Shown: one piece after another, positions 44,365 through 53,428 of the stretch
Layout: each line of letters begins with the position of its first letter
How positions within the stretch are numbered: position 1 is the stretch's first letter
Assembly (NCBI GenBank): GCA_029256485.1
Contig: JAQSXU010000021.1
Span: 1 to 64,000 of the forward strand
DNA length: 64,000 nucleotides
Source of the DNA: Clostridiaceae bacterium
Lineage (GTDB): Bacteria; Bacillota_A; Clostridia; Clostridiales; Clostridiaceae
Direction of reading: 5' to 3'
Program-made: the position numbers and the translations under genes
Notes under the pieces: generated by a model
Database searches by the model: none
Told to the model about the DNA's origin: nothing
What the model saw: only the letters and a program-made list of their open reading frames with translations

Positions 44365-44982
44365 ATGAAAAACGTGAAAACTAAATTATTTCATTATAGC
44401 ACAATAGAAATTACCTATCTAAAGCAAGTGGATAGAAAATTGGGAGAAGCTATAGAAAGGCTTGGTAAGGTAGAACGTGTGATTATACCTGATCTGTTTC
44501 AAGCACTGATTTATGCAATTATAGGGCAGCAAATATCGGTAAAAGCAGTACATACCATTTGGACAAGAATGCAAGAACGGTTTAGTGAAATAACACCGCA
44601 AAATATTTCAAAAATTTCTATATTTGAAATACAACAATGTGGAATGACAACCCGAAAAGCAGGGTATATAAAAAGTGCTGCAGAAAAGGTACTGAAAGGT
44701 GATTTAAATTTAAATGAACTTTACAATTTAACAGATGAAGAAGTTATCAAACAACTATGTTCATTACAAGGGATTGGTATATGGACAGCTGAAATGCTTC
44801 TTTTAAATTCAATGGAACGACCTAATATTGTAAGCTGGGGTGATATGGCAATTAGACGAGGCATGATGAAGCTGTATGGCCTTCCTGAGCTTTCCAAGGA
44901 ACAATTTGGTGAATACAAAAATAGATATTCACCATATGGTTCTGTGGCTTCTATTTATCTTTGGAGATTATCTTTTGAATAA
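44365..44982 (+). CDS. AlkA-like DNA-3-methyladenine glycosylase (HhH-GPD)
   Basis: A 205-residue base-excision repair enzyme. The helix-hairpin-helix CSLQGIGIWTAEMLLL (132-147) binds the DNA backbone and Asp160 in SWGDMAIRRG is the catalytic aspartate of the HhH-GPD family. IIGQQISVKAVHTIW is typical of AlkA. It lacks the N-terminal AlkA_N domain of the E. coli enzyme (282 residues), as do the short forms of many Firmicutes. It should remove alkylated purines. It lies before the UV-damage repair gene at 45162 but with a separate ribosome site. Confidence 0.88.
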   Translation: MKNVKTKLFHYSTIEITYLKQVDRKLGEAIERLGKVERVIIPDLFQALIYAIIGQQISVKAVHTIWTRMQERFSEITPQNISKISIFEIQQCGMTTRKAGYIKSAAEKVLKGDLNLNELYNLTDEEVIKQLCSLQGIGIWTAEMLLLNSMERPNIVSWGDMAIRRGMMKLYGLPELSKEQFGEYKNRYSPYGSVASIYLWRLSFE

Positions 44983-45161
44983 TGGAGATATGTAAGAAAG
45001 TAAATTTGTGTAGCATGTAAATAATATGGAAAGAATAATTATGACAATATTAGATAATAATAAATACCAGCAGATTAGCAAATGTATTAAATAAATTGAC
45101 ACGTATAAGTGCTGAAAGGAGAAAAAAATCAGTTTTTTTATGCTGGTTATTTAGAAAAATT

Positions 45162-46184
45162 ATGTTTATACCTAAAAGGATAATATTTGAAAAAGATTCA
45201 TTGGAATACAGCATGGCTAAGGAAATTCTTGATGAATTTAAACAGAGAAATAATGTTGAAATAATAAATTTAACATCTAATAAATATAAACAGTATATCC
45301 CTGGCAGCGATTTATTTTCTCAGTATAGAGAAGGCAAGAGAACTTTGATTGCTGGCGTTAAGAAAACTTTAAAGTTTCAATCATGTAAGCCATCTGCACA
45401 TTATCAGCTGCCTTTAGTATCAGGATGTATGGGACAATGTGAATATTGTTATTTAAATACTCAGTTGGGAGATAAACCTTTCATAAAAGTTTATGTAAAC
45501 GTGGAAGATATTCTTCAAAAAGCCGGCACATACATAGAAGAAAGATTGCCAGACATAACTATATTTGAAGGTTCGGCTACGTCTGATCCCTTACCTGTAG
45601 AACCATATACTCATTCTTTGGAAAAGGCTATAATATTCTTTGGGAAAAATAAAAATGCCAGATTTAGATTTGTAACTAAGTATGATAATGTTGATTCATT
45701 GCTGAAATTGGAACACAATAACCATACTGAAATAAGGTTTAGTATTAACACCTCATACATTGCTAATAAATATGAGCACTTTACAGCTTCCCCAAGCAGG
45801 AGAATAGAAGCAAGTATAAAAGCTGCTGAGGCAGGGTATCCAACAGGATTTTTAATTGCGCCAGTTTTTATTTATCCTAATTGGAAAGAAGAGTACCATG
45901 GTTTATTGTTAGAGTTAAGGAACAAGCTTCCGGCTAATTTAAAGTTTCCATTAACTTTTGAAATTATATCTCACCGCTTTACTACAATAGCTAAAAATAG
46001 AATACTTCAGATATTTCCTGAAAGTGATGTGCCTATGAATGAAGAGCAGCGCAAATTTAAATATGGGCAGTTTGGCTATGGAAAGTATGTGTATCCAAAG
46101 GAAAGTATAGATGAAATAAAGCAGTTCTTTATGCAGGATATAGAAGAGCTATTTAGTAATAAAGAAGTTAAGTATATTATTTAA
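45162..46184 (+). CDS. splB: Spore photoproduct lyase (clostridial type)
   Basis: A 340-residue radical SAM enzyme that reverses the spore photoproduct in DNA during germination. Cys89, Cys93 and Cys96 in SGCMGQCEYCY hold the 4Fe-4S cluster. The Bacillus hydrogen-donor cysteine (Cys141) is replaced by Ala139 in FEGSATSDP, while Cys75 in FQSCKPSAHYQ sits where Clostridium acetobutylicum has the cysteine thought to replace it. I chose ATG 45162 because the family starts at MFIPKR; a TTG at 45096 would add 22 residues, and AAAGGAG at 45115 is too far from 45162. The gene shows that the organism makes spores. Confidence 0.88.
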   Translation: MFIPKRIIFEKDSLEYSMAKEILDEFKQRNNVEIINLTSNKYKQYIPGSDLFSQYREGKRTLIAGVKKTLKFQSCKPSAHYQLPLVSGCMGQCEYCYLNTQLGDKPFIKVYVNVEDILQKAGTYIEERLPDITIFEGSATSDPLPVEPYTHSLEKAIIFFGKNKNARFRFVTKYDNVDSLLKLEHNNHTEIRFSINTSYIANKYEHFTASPSRRIEASIKAAEAGYPTGFLIAPVFIYPNWKEEYHGLLLELRNKLPANLKFPLTFEIISHRFTTIAKNRILQIFPESDVPMNEEQRKFKYGQFGYGKYVYPKESIDEIKQFFMQDIEELFSNKEVKYII

Positions 46185-46300
46185 GTATTTTTAATTGGTA
46201 TAATTCGTAGAAAATTATGTTAATAAGCGTTATAATATTAAAATATAATTTTAAAGAGAATTCACAAATAAAATAACTTAATAATAAGAGGTGAGATGGG

Positions 46301-47662
46301 TTGGGTAATATAGAATATTTAAAAATTAATCTTCCTGAAGATGTTTTAAAACTTAAATACTACGGAGATTTTAATGAGGAACTTAAACATATAGACAGGC
46401 TTCTTAAAAAGGGAATTCCAACTGCGTTAAGAAAAAGGCTGGAAATTGAAAAAGATATTATTACAGTAATTCAAAGACAATATCCATTTTCATTTAAAGA
46501 GGCTCTTGGTGTAATGCAGAAAAATGTTAAGAATTTTAAGGAAGAGGAACTGGTGGCACTTAAAGAGGAGAGTGCTGCAGACTGGATTTTCATTAATGGA
46601 GAAGTACATTTCCAGAATCGATTTTTCTTAAATCTAGTAAAGACACGTCCAGATATTGCAGAAAGACTCATTGATAATGGTACTGATGATGACACCGCAA
46701 AAAAGACTAATCTTCTAAATAATACAATTAAGGAAATGAAGAAAAATGGCGGGAAGGCTTATTACATAAGAATAAAGTCCTCTATAAAAATAAAGGAAGA
46801 GGCAGCAGAGCCAGGGAAAAATATTAATGTTTACATTCCAATACCTGTAAAATGTCAGCAGGTAAAAAATATACACATATTAAGCACATCACCAAAAGCG
46901 AAATTAATATGTGATGAAAATTATCCTCAAAGAACGGCATTTTTTAGTGAAATGCTGGGGGATAATAGAGAATTTACTGTTGAATATTCATATGAAAATC
47001 ATGTTAAGTATGTAAATCCAGATCCCAAGGAAGTTCGCAGTGTACAACCGGATTTTGATATAGAAGAGTTGGCACCTCATATTATGTTTACACCTTATAT
47101 AAGAGAACTTTTAAGGGAGATAATAGGTGACGAGACTAATCCTCTTATAAAAGCGAGGAAAATATATGATTTTGTTACAACAAAAATAATGTATTCATTT
47201 ATGAGAGAGTATCTGACAATTGATAATATTCCTGAGTATGCTGCAGCTAATTTAAAAGGTGATTGCGGTGTACAAGCACTGCTGTTCATTACATTATGCA
47301 GATGCGCCAAAATTCCTGCCAGGTGGCAGTCGGGATTATATGTAACTCCATATTTTGTTGGTAACCACGACTGGGCACAATTTTATATAGAACCATATGG
47401 CTGGCTATTTGCTGATTGTTCATTTGGAGGAAGTGCATATAGAAGTGGTGAGGAGGAAAGATGGAATTTCTATTTTGGAAATTTAGATCCGTTTAGAATG
47501 CCTGCAAATTCTGAGTTTCAGTATGATTTTAATCCAAATAAAAAATTTCTAAGAGGGGATCCTTATGACAATCAACGTGGAGAATGCGAATACAAGCATA
47601 GAGGATTGCTGTTCTATGAATTTGATTCCAATCCAGAACTTATAGAGATTCGTGAATTATAA
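46301..47662 (+). CDS. Transglutaminase-like domain protein
   Basis: A 453-residue cytoplasmic protein starting at TTG after GAGGTGAG. The N-terminal 170 residues are helical and charged; a beta-rich part follows. The transglutaminase/papain-like core lies at about 285-385, with Cys322 in KGDCGVQALLF, His356 in GNHDWAQFY and Asp372 in LFADCSFGG as the triad. No signal peptide, so it is not a secreted cross-linker. Bacterial relatives act as proteases or peptidases. Its position between the spore repair gene and a secreted glycosidase does not define its role. Confidence 0.8.
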   Translation: MGNIEYLKINLPEDVLKLKYYGDFNEELKHIDRLLKKGIPTALRKRLEIEKDIITVIQRQYPFSFKEALGVMQKNVKNFKEEELVALKEESAADWIFINGEVHFQNRFFLNLVKTRPDIAERLIDNGTDDDTAKKTNLLNNTIKEMKKNGGKAYYIRIKSSIKIKEEAAEPGKNINVYIPIPVKCQQVKNIHILSTSPKAKLICDENYPQRTAFFSEMLGDNREFTVEYSYENHVKYVNPDPKEVRSVQPDFDIEELAPHIMFTPYIRELLREIIGDETNPLIKARKIYDFVTTKIMYSFMREYLTIDNIPEYAAANLKGDCGVQALLFITLCRCAKIPARWQSGLYVTPYFVGNHDWAQFYIEPYGWLFADCSFGGSAYRSGEEERWNFYFGNLDPFRMPANSEFQYDFNPNKKFLRGDPYDNQRGECEYKHRGLLFYEFDSNPELIEIREL

Positions 47663-47711
47663 TTAAACCAATAATAATTAGAAATACTTTTAGATAGGAG
47701 AAGAATTATTT

Positions 47712-49256
47712 ATGAAAAAGATTACCCCAAGATGTATATCTGTATTTGTATTCATATTAGTTATGTTGATTGGTATTCCTAATTATACAGCTCATGCGGC
47801 AGCGCAAAGTGAAACCAGGGCCGTATGGATATCTACTGTTTACAATATTGACTGGCCTAAAACAGCAGACCCCAGGCAGGAACTGAGTAATGACTTTGAT
47901 TTGCTGCAAAGAACAGGTTTAAATACAGTATATCTTCAGGTTAGAAGTATGGGAGATGCTCTTTATCCAACAAGCTATGCTCCCTGGTCAAAATATTTAA
48001 CAGGCACATTAGGGAAAGACCCTGGATATGATCCATTGGCTTACGCAATAGCTGAAAGTAAGAAAAAAAGTTTACAGCTACATGCTTGGTTTAACCCATT
48101 CAGAATATCAGATAGCGCTTCCTTTGATAAAAATGACTATTTATCAAAATTGCCAAATGGAAATATATTAAAGAATAATCCTCAGTGGCTTGTTACTTAT
48201 GCTAATTATACTATGATAAATCCAGGAATCCCTGAGGCAAGAGCTTATGTCATTAAAACAATAATGGATGTGGTAAATAGATATGATATAGCAGGTGTTC
48301 ATTTAGATGATTATTTCTACCCATATCCAAAAACAGGATATGAATTTGATGACTCAAATGAGTATAATTTATATGGCAGTGGTATGACACTAGATGATTG
48401 GAGAAGGGACAATGTTAATAAATTTGTTAAGGATTTAAACAGTGCAATAAAGTCTTCTAACAAAGATATTAAATTTGGAATAAGCCCATTTGGCATATGG
48501 AAAAATAGCGCTGCTGAAGGCGGAAGTAATACTAATGGACTGGAAAGCTACTACGCAACATACTCCGATTCAGTTAAATGGGTTAAGAATAATTGGGTTG
48601 ATTATATAGTACCTCAGGTGTATTGGAGTATAGGAAACAACGTTGCAGACTTTGAAAGAATAGTAAAGTGGTGGAATGAAGTTGTAAAAGGTACAAATGT
48701 AAATTTAATTATTGGACAAGCTGCCTACAAATTGGGGGGCGAATTCAGTTCTTCTGATGAAATAATCAATCAGATAAAAATAATAAGGACATTAGATAAT
48801 GTTAAGGGAAATTCAATATTCTCATTCAGTCAAATAAAAGAGGACAAATTAGGGCTAAGAAGTAAATTAGATAATTTATATAATCAGGATTGGAAGTTCA
48901 TAGATAATAAGTGGTATTTTTTTAATTCCTATACAGGAGAAAAATATAAAGGTTGGCTACTAGATAGAGGGATTTGGTATTATCTTGATCCTGTTACTGG
49001 AGCAATGAAAACTGGATGGTTATTTTATAATGGAAATTGGTATTACTTAAATATTTCTGGTAAAATGCAAACCTCATGGGCATTCATTGGCGGGGTTTGG
49101 TATTATTTCAGGCCATCAGGAGCAATGAGTACAGGCTGGGTTTCATATAACAATAAGTGGTATTATATGGATTCATCAGGTGCTATGAGAACTGGGTGGA
49201 TATGGTATAATGGAAAATGGTATTATTGCCGTAGTGACGGCAGTATGGTTTATTAG
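47712..49256 (+). CDS. Secreted GHL10/DUF187-type glycoside hydrolase with cell-wall-binding repeats
   Basis: A 514-residue exported protein. The signal peptide ends near AHAAAQS (about residue 31). Residues 33-370 form the glycosyl hydrolase-like 10 barrel: ETRAVWISTVYNIDWPK at the start, LQLHAWFNPFRIS, AGVHLDDYFYPYP, and KFGISPFGIWKN. Five cell-wall-binding repeats with the pattern GWxxxxGxWYYLxxxGxM fill about 390-510. It would bind a wall polymer and cut a glycan. Substrate unknown; the best-known relatives act on peptidoglycan or host-type polysaccharides. AGGAG supports the start. Confidence 0.85.
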   Translation: MKKITPRCISVFVFILVMLIGIPNYTAHAAAQSETRAVWISTVYNIDWPKTADPRQELSNDFDLLQRTGLNTVYLQVRSMGDALYPTSYAPWSKYLTGTLGKDPGYDPLAYAIAESKKKSLQLHAWFNPFRISDSASFDKNDYLSKLPNGNILKNNPQWLVTYANYTMINPGIPEARAYVIKTIMDVVNRYDIAGVHLDDYFYPYPKTGYEFDDSNEYNLYGSGMTLDDWRRDNVNKFVKDLNSAIKSSNKDIKFGISPFGIWKNSAAEGGSNTNGLESYYATYSDSVKWVKNNWVDYIVPQVYWSIGNNVADFERIVKWWNEVVKGTNVNLIIGQAAYKLGGEFSSSDEIINQIKIIRTLDNVKGNSIFSFSQIKEDKLGLRSKLDNLYNQDWKFIDNKWYFFNSYTGEKYKGWLLDRGIWYYLDPVTGAMKTGWLFYNGNWYYLNISGKMQTSWAFIGGVWYYFRPSGAMSTGWVSYNNKWYYMDSSGAMRTGWIWYNGKWYYCRSDGSMVY

Positions 49257-49306
49257 AAATAATTGAAGAACCTGTATTTATTAACAGGTTCTTCAATTAT
49301 TTCTAA
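49253..49306. terminator. Long hairpin covering the hydrolase stop codon
   Basis: A perfect 23-bp stem with an 8-base loop; the TAG codon lies in its left arm. There is no T run, so it may act with Rho or as an RNA-stability element. Confidence 0.65.
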
Positions 49307-49323
49307 AGAGTTTGAAAATTATA

Positions 49324-49375
49324 TTGACAAGTTTATGTAAAAATATTAAAATTAAATTAACTTAAACGATTAAGT
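49324..49375 (+). promoter_or_regulatory. Promoter and LacI-type operator O1
   Basis: TTGACA at 49324-49329 and TAAAAT at 49347-49352, with 17 bases between. The operator ACTTAAACGATTAAGT at 49360-49375 covers the expected start point. Its 15-base core recurs upstream of the binding-protein gene. Confidence 0.65.
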
Positions 49376-49408
49376 AATTAACTTATCAAATTGTTAGGCG
49401 GGATAAAA

Positions 49409-50320
49409 ATGAAGAAAGTTACAATGAAAGATATCGCAAGCCGCGCAGAAGTATCTTTAGCAACAGTATCTTATGTACTAAATAATAGTGAGAAGGAAAA
49501 AATCAATGATGAAACCAAGAAAAAAATTTTTAAAATTGCTAAGGAACTTAATTATGTTCCAAACTTAACTGCTCGTTCTCTGGTTAATAAAAAATCTCAG
49601 CTTATCGGAGTTATAATTGTAAGAGATTATGAATCAGAAGGCCCATGGAAGAGAAATTTTTACAATAGCTATATAAATGCACTAGAAAAAATACTGGGTA
49701 ATGAAGGATATCACTTGCTGATAGCAAATGTACCTTTAAATAAACCTGATTTAGATATTGTCCTTCAAAGACAGCTTGATGCTGTATTCGTTATTGATGT
49801 GGATGAAAAGTTTTTCTACAAAATTTCTAATAGATTCACTGTTCCAATAATAGTTGTTGACAGTATCATAGATGACGGACTTTTTTATAAGATTCTACCT
49901 GATTTTGAGGGTTCAATAAAGAGGGCTTTAGATGATATAAATGACAAAGACACTTATCTTATAACTGAGAGATTTAATAATAGCAGAATTATGAATTCAA
50001 TTAATAATTCTTTTTACAACAGAAGTGAAAACGTTTATGTAATGGATTCTTTAAAAGGCATGGAAAACTTTCTTAAAGAAAGAAAAAATGCTAAGGGAAT
50101 AATAATAAATGAATATATTGCATTATTAGCTGAAAGATATGTGGACAGTAATAATCTTACTGTTATAGCTACATGTGGGGATTCATATTTACTTCCTCAA
50201 AGTATAAAAATTCTTGAATTTAAGGTAGCAAAAAAAGCAGAGAAGTCTGTTGAATTAATGAAAGAACTTTTAGAAAAGAGATATAGAGGAGATAAATATT
50301 TGATATTAAAAGCGGAGTAA
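49409..50320 (+). CDS. LacI/GalR family repressor of the maltodextrin operon
   Basis: A 303-residue regulator. VTMKDIASRAEVSLATVSYV with the hinge helix LTARSLVNKKS is the LacI DNA-binding head; the rest is a periplasmic-binding-like sugar sensor, somewhat shorter than the usual 330 residues. ATG 49409 gives the normal N-terminus. It heads the cluster of binding protein, permeases and GH13 enzyme. Two identical CTTAAACGATTAAGT operators, one before its own gene and one before the binding protein, imply self-control and repression until maltodextrin is present. Confidence 0.85.
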   Translation: MKKVTMKDIASRAEVSLATVSYVLNNSEKEKINDETKKKIFKIAKELNYVPNLTARSLVNKKSQLIGVIIVRDYESEGPWKRNFYNSYINALEKILGNEGYHLLIANVPLNKPDLDIVLQRQLDAVFVIDVDEKFFYKISNRFTVPIIVVDSIIDDGLFYKILPDFEGSIKRALDDINDKDTYLITERFNNSRIMNSINNSFYNRSENVYVMDSLKGMENFLKERKNAKGIIINEYIALLAERYVDSNNLTVIATCGDSYLLPQSIKILEFKVAKKAEKSVELMKELLEKRYRGDKYLILKAE

Positions 50321-50339
50321 AATCCGTTTAAATATAAAT

Positions 50340-50355
50340 GCTTAAACGATTAAGT
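50340..50355 (+). promoter_or_regulatory. LacI-type operator O2
   Basis: GCTTAAACGATTAAGT, identical to O1 over 15 bases, with a central CG as LacI-family sites have. It ends at the edge of the ribosome site of the binding-protein gene, so a repressor here would act as a roadblock. Confidence 0.65.
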
Positions 50356-50368
50356 GGAGGGGTGTATT

Positions 50369-51601
50369 ATGAAAAGTAAAAAAATCATGACCGCTTTTTT
50401 GGCAATGACAATGATTGCATCATTTGCAGGCTGCAGCAATTCAAAATCAGCCAGTGCTACAAATAATGATACAAGTGAGAAAAAGGATGTTACTATAACT
50501 ATATGGCATCAATATCTTCCTGAAGTGCAGAAACAACTGGAAGAGTCATTTAAAAGTTTCACTGATCAGACAGGCATAAAGGTTAAATTTGAAAAACAAG
50601 AGAATTTTGATAACAAAATTGAAGTAGCAGCTCAAAGTGGCAAACTTCCGGATATAATAATAGGCTCAAACGATTCAGTTGGTAAGCTTTCCGTAATGGG
50701 CGCCATTGAACCAGTAAGTGATCTGATTTCCAAAACAGATTTAAAAGATACCATTAATACAGCTGTGGATGGGTTTACATATAAGGGTAAACTCTATGGT
50801 GCTCCAGGTCATTTGGAAACGGTTACCTTGATTTATAACAAGGATTTGATTTCAGAAGTACCAAAGACTATGGATGAATTACTGCAGAAGACTAAGGATT
50901 TAACCAAAAATGGTGTTTATGGATTCATAATACCACCCAAGGATGCATATTTTAATTCAGCCTTTTTTAATGGATCTAACAAAGAAAAATATTTAACTAA
51001 GGATGGAAAAGCTGCTTTAAATACATCAGAAAATATTGAAACATTGAAATATTTACAGCAGTTAAGTGCAAATTTTCCAAAGGATTTGGACACTCAGATG
51101 GTATCCAAGCTATTTGATGATAAAAAAGCTGCCATGATGATAAGCGGACCATGGGATATAGCAAAGCTTAAGGAGTTAAAAATTAACTATGGTTTAGCTT
51201 TAATACCTACTGATAGTAAAACAGGAAAACCCGGAGCTCCATATGTTAACGTTCAGGGTATGATGATGACAAGCAACTGCAAGGATAAGGAAGCAGCAGC
51301 AAAAGTAATGAAATATTACCTTAGTGATAAAGTTGCCATGGCATACTTTAAGGCAGGGGGCTATATGCCTGCAAATGGAACTATATATAATAATGATGAA
51401 GTAAAGACAAATACTGATTTATTAGCATTTAAAGCACAGGCAGAGGCTGGAGTTTCTCTTCCAAACATTCCCGAAATGGGAGTTATGTGGACACCAGCAG
51501 GTGACCTTTTACAGGAAACAGTTGTATTAAAACAGGATGCACAAGCTTCAGCAGTGAAGTTCCAGAAAAAGGCCGAGGATGCTATTGCTAATATGAAATA
51601 A
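50369..51601 (+). CDS. Extracellular sugar (maltodextrin-type) binding lipoprotein
   Basis: A 410-residue family 1 solute-binding protein. The signal peptide ends in the lipobox SFAGC. The maltose-binding pattern ITIWHQYLPEVQKQLEESFK, then PDIIIGSNDSVGKLS, LYGAPGHLETVTLIYNK and GAPYVNVQGMMMTS is clear. It would bring oligosaccharides to the two permeases that follow. The strong GGAGGGG ribosome site and the hairpin at 51600 after the gene suggest it is made in excess over the permeases. Malto-oligosaccharide is inferred from the GH13 gene. Confidence 0.88.
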   Translation: MKSKKIMTAFLAMTMIASFAGCSNSKSASATNNDTSEKKDVTITIWHQYLPEVQKQLEESFKSFTDQTGIKVKFEKQENFDNKIEVAAQSGKLPDIIIGSNDSVGKLSVMGAIEPVSDLISKTDLKDTINTAVDGFTYKGKLYGAPGHLETVTLIYNKDLISEVPKTMDELLQKTKDLTKNGVYGFIIPPKDAYFNSAFFNGSNKEKYLTKDGKAALNTSENIETLKYLQQLSANFPKDLDTQMVSKLFDDKKAAMMISGPWDIAKLKELKINYGLALIPTDSKTGKPGAPYVNVQGMMMTSNCKDKEAAAKVMKYYLSDKVAMAYFKAGGYMPANGTIYNNDEVKTNTDLLAFKAQAEAGVSLPNIPEMGVMWTPAGDLLQETVVLKQDAQASAVKFQKKAEDAIANMK

Positions 51602-51632
51602 GAATTTAAGGGGCCTTAAAAGCCCCATTCTT
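51600..51632 (+). terminator. Attenuating hairpin between binding protein and permease
   Basis: AAGAAT and ATTCTT enclose a GGGGC/GCCCC stem with the loop CTTAAAA. No T run, so it probably protects the upstream mRNA or only partly stops transcription. Confidence 0.6.
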
Positions 51633-51652
51633 AATATTAAGGAGGAATAAGC

Positions 51653-52543
51653 ATGGCTATTAAGAAAAAAGGCAGGCCCTACATCTATATAGCACCATCG
51701 TTAATAGGAATAATATTAATTGAGGTATTACCAATACTCTATTGTGTTTATATCTCCTTTACCAATATGAATATGTATCATTGGAGGAATTATCAGTTTA
51801 TTGGACTAGCAAGCTATACTAAAGTATTAAAGGGGTTAGACAGCGAGTTCTATATGGTTTTGCTGAGAACAATATTTTGGACAGTTATTAATTTAGTTTT
51901 ACAAGTGGGATTTGGAATTTTCCTTGCTCTTATTTTAAACATAAAAGAGCTTAAATTTAAAGGTATTATGAGAACTTTACTTATCCTTCCCTGGGCAATT
52001 CCCGGATATATATCTTCCCTTATATGGAAGGGTATGTTTAATTTTGACTTTGGAATAGTTAATACTATATTTGTAAGGCTTGGTATGCACAAAATAGAAT
52101 GGCTCACATCTCCTACTTATGGTTTGATAGCCTGCATTGTTGTAAATGTTTGGTTAGCAACACCATTTATGATGACTGTGTGTCTTGGAGCACTTCAAAG
52201 CATTGATAGTTCTCTTTACGAAGCTGCTGAAATTGACGGAGCTAATACTTTTCATAAATTTAAAAGTATTACACTGCCCCTTATAAGACCAATGCTTATT
52301 GCGCCTATTATATTAACTACTTTTTTAACGTTTAAACAATTCGATATTATTTATCTTATGACCGGTGGTCTTGGCGGGAAGTTGGATGTGGTTATAACCT
52401 ACGCATATAATAAAGCTTTTGTCACAAAAAACTACTCTTACAGCTCTGCTTTTTCAGTAATTATATTTATAATACTTCTTGTATTTACTGTAATTAATAT
52501 GAAAGCTACCAGTAGAAAGGAGAAGGCCGATTATGAGGAATAA
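51653..52543 (+). CDS. ABC sugar permease (MalF/MdxF-like)
   Basis: A 296-residue inner-membrane protein with six helices. The EAA loop LYEAAEIDGANTFHKFKSITL PLIRP (spaced here) contacts the ATPase. AAGGAGG precedes the ATG. It lacks the large periplasmic loop of E. coli MalF, as Gram-positive forms do. The partner permease overlaps it by 11 bases. No ATPase gene lies in the operon, so a shared MsmX/MsiK-type ATPase encoded elsewhere must drive it. Confidence 0.88.
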   Translation: MAIKKKGRPYIYIAPSLIGIILIEVLPILYCVYISFTNMNMYHWRNYQFIGLASYTKVLKGLDSEFYMVLLRTIFWTVINLVLQVGFGIFLALILNIKELKFKGIMRTLLILPWAIPGYISSLIWKGMFNFDFGIVNTIFVRLGMHKIEWLTSPTYGLIACIVVNVWLATPFMMTVCLGALQSIDSSLYEAAEIDGANTFHKFKSITLPLIRPMLIAPIILTTFLTFKQFDIIYLMTGGLGGKLDVVITYAYNKAFVTKNYSYSSAFSVIIFIILLVFTVINMKATSRKEKADYEE

Positions 52544-53381
52544 AAGCAAAACCATTGTAAAATGCACATCTGCATATATAATTTTAATAATTGCAATAAT
52601 ATTTGCCATATTGCCAGTGTTATGGGTTTTATCCACATCTTTGGACGCAATTAATAGTTTGTCTAGTACTTCTTTAGGCTTACTTCCCAGAAAATTCACT
52701 CTAAATAATTATAAGGAAATGCTGTTTGGAGCCAATAGTCATTTTTTCACATGGTTTTTTAACAGTGTGTTTGTAGCAGTTACCACAACAATTTTATGCC
52801 TTTTCCTTGGAATTACTGCTGCATATGCTTGTTCTAGATTTAGATTTAAAGGAAGAAAAACTTTTTTAAATATGTTTCTTTTATTAAATGCTTTTCCAAA
52901 TATATTAAGTATTGTAGCATATTATAAAATATTATCATCTCTAAACTTAGTAAATACTCTCAGCGGACTAATAATTATTTACGCTGGAGGACAGCTGGTA
53001 TTTACGGTATGGAATCTTAAAGGATACTTTGATACAGTACCCTATGAAATTGAAGAGGCAAGTTTAATTGATGGGGCAACTCCCTTTGATATTTTCTCAA
53101 AGATAGTACTTCCCCTTTCTAAGCCAGCTTTAGCAGTTACCTCTTTATTTATTTTTATGGCAGCCTGGAATGAATATATTTTTGCAATGACCTTTACTTC
53201 CAATAAAAGTATATACACACTTTCAGTAGCATTATGGTCTTTACAAAATGCAGGAGATTATTCTACAAACTGGCCATTATTTGCTGCCGGATCAATTATA
53301 ATAGCTATTCCAGTAATTATTGTATTTTTATTTTTACAAAAAAGCTTAGTATCAGGATTAACAATAGGAAGTTCCAAGTAG
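52533..53381 (+). CDS. ABC sugar permease (MalG/MdxG-like)
   Basis: A 282-residue protein with six helices and the EAA motif EIEEASLIDGATPFDIFSKI. VLWVLSTSLDAIN after helix one is typical of the MalG branch. Translation is coupled to the first permease, whose stop codon lies inside this gene. AAAGGAGAAGG is the ribosome site. Together the two make the channel for the sugar taken from the binding protein. A GH13 enzyme gene follows 47 bases later. Confidence 0.88.
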   Translation: MRNKSKTIVKCTSAYIILIIAIIFAILPVLWVLSTSLDAINSLSSTSLGLLPRKFTLNNYKEMLFGANSHFFTWFFNSVFVAVTTTILCLFLGITAAYACSRFRFKGRKTFLNMFLLLNAFPNILSIVAYYKILSSLNLVNTLSGLIIIYAGGQLVFTVWNLKGYFDTVPYEIEEASLIDGATPFDIFSKIVLPLSKPALAVTSLFIFMAAWNEYIFAMTFTSNKSIYTLSVALWSLQNAGDYSTNWPLFAAGSIIIAIPVIIVFLFLQKSLVSGLTIGSSK

Positions 53382-53428
53382 AAAGGCATTTATAAAAATA
53401 AGTAAATTTGTTTTTAGGAGGGGTCAAA

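Noticed and set aside
45500..45600. Loss of the catalytic cysteine of spore photoproduct lyase (Ala in FEGSATSDP)
   Set aside because: Not taken as inactivation: clostridial enzymes are known to use another cysteine, and Cys75 is present at that place.
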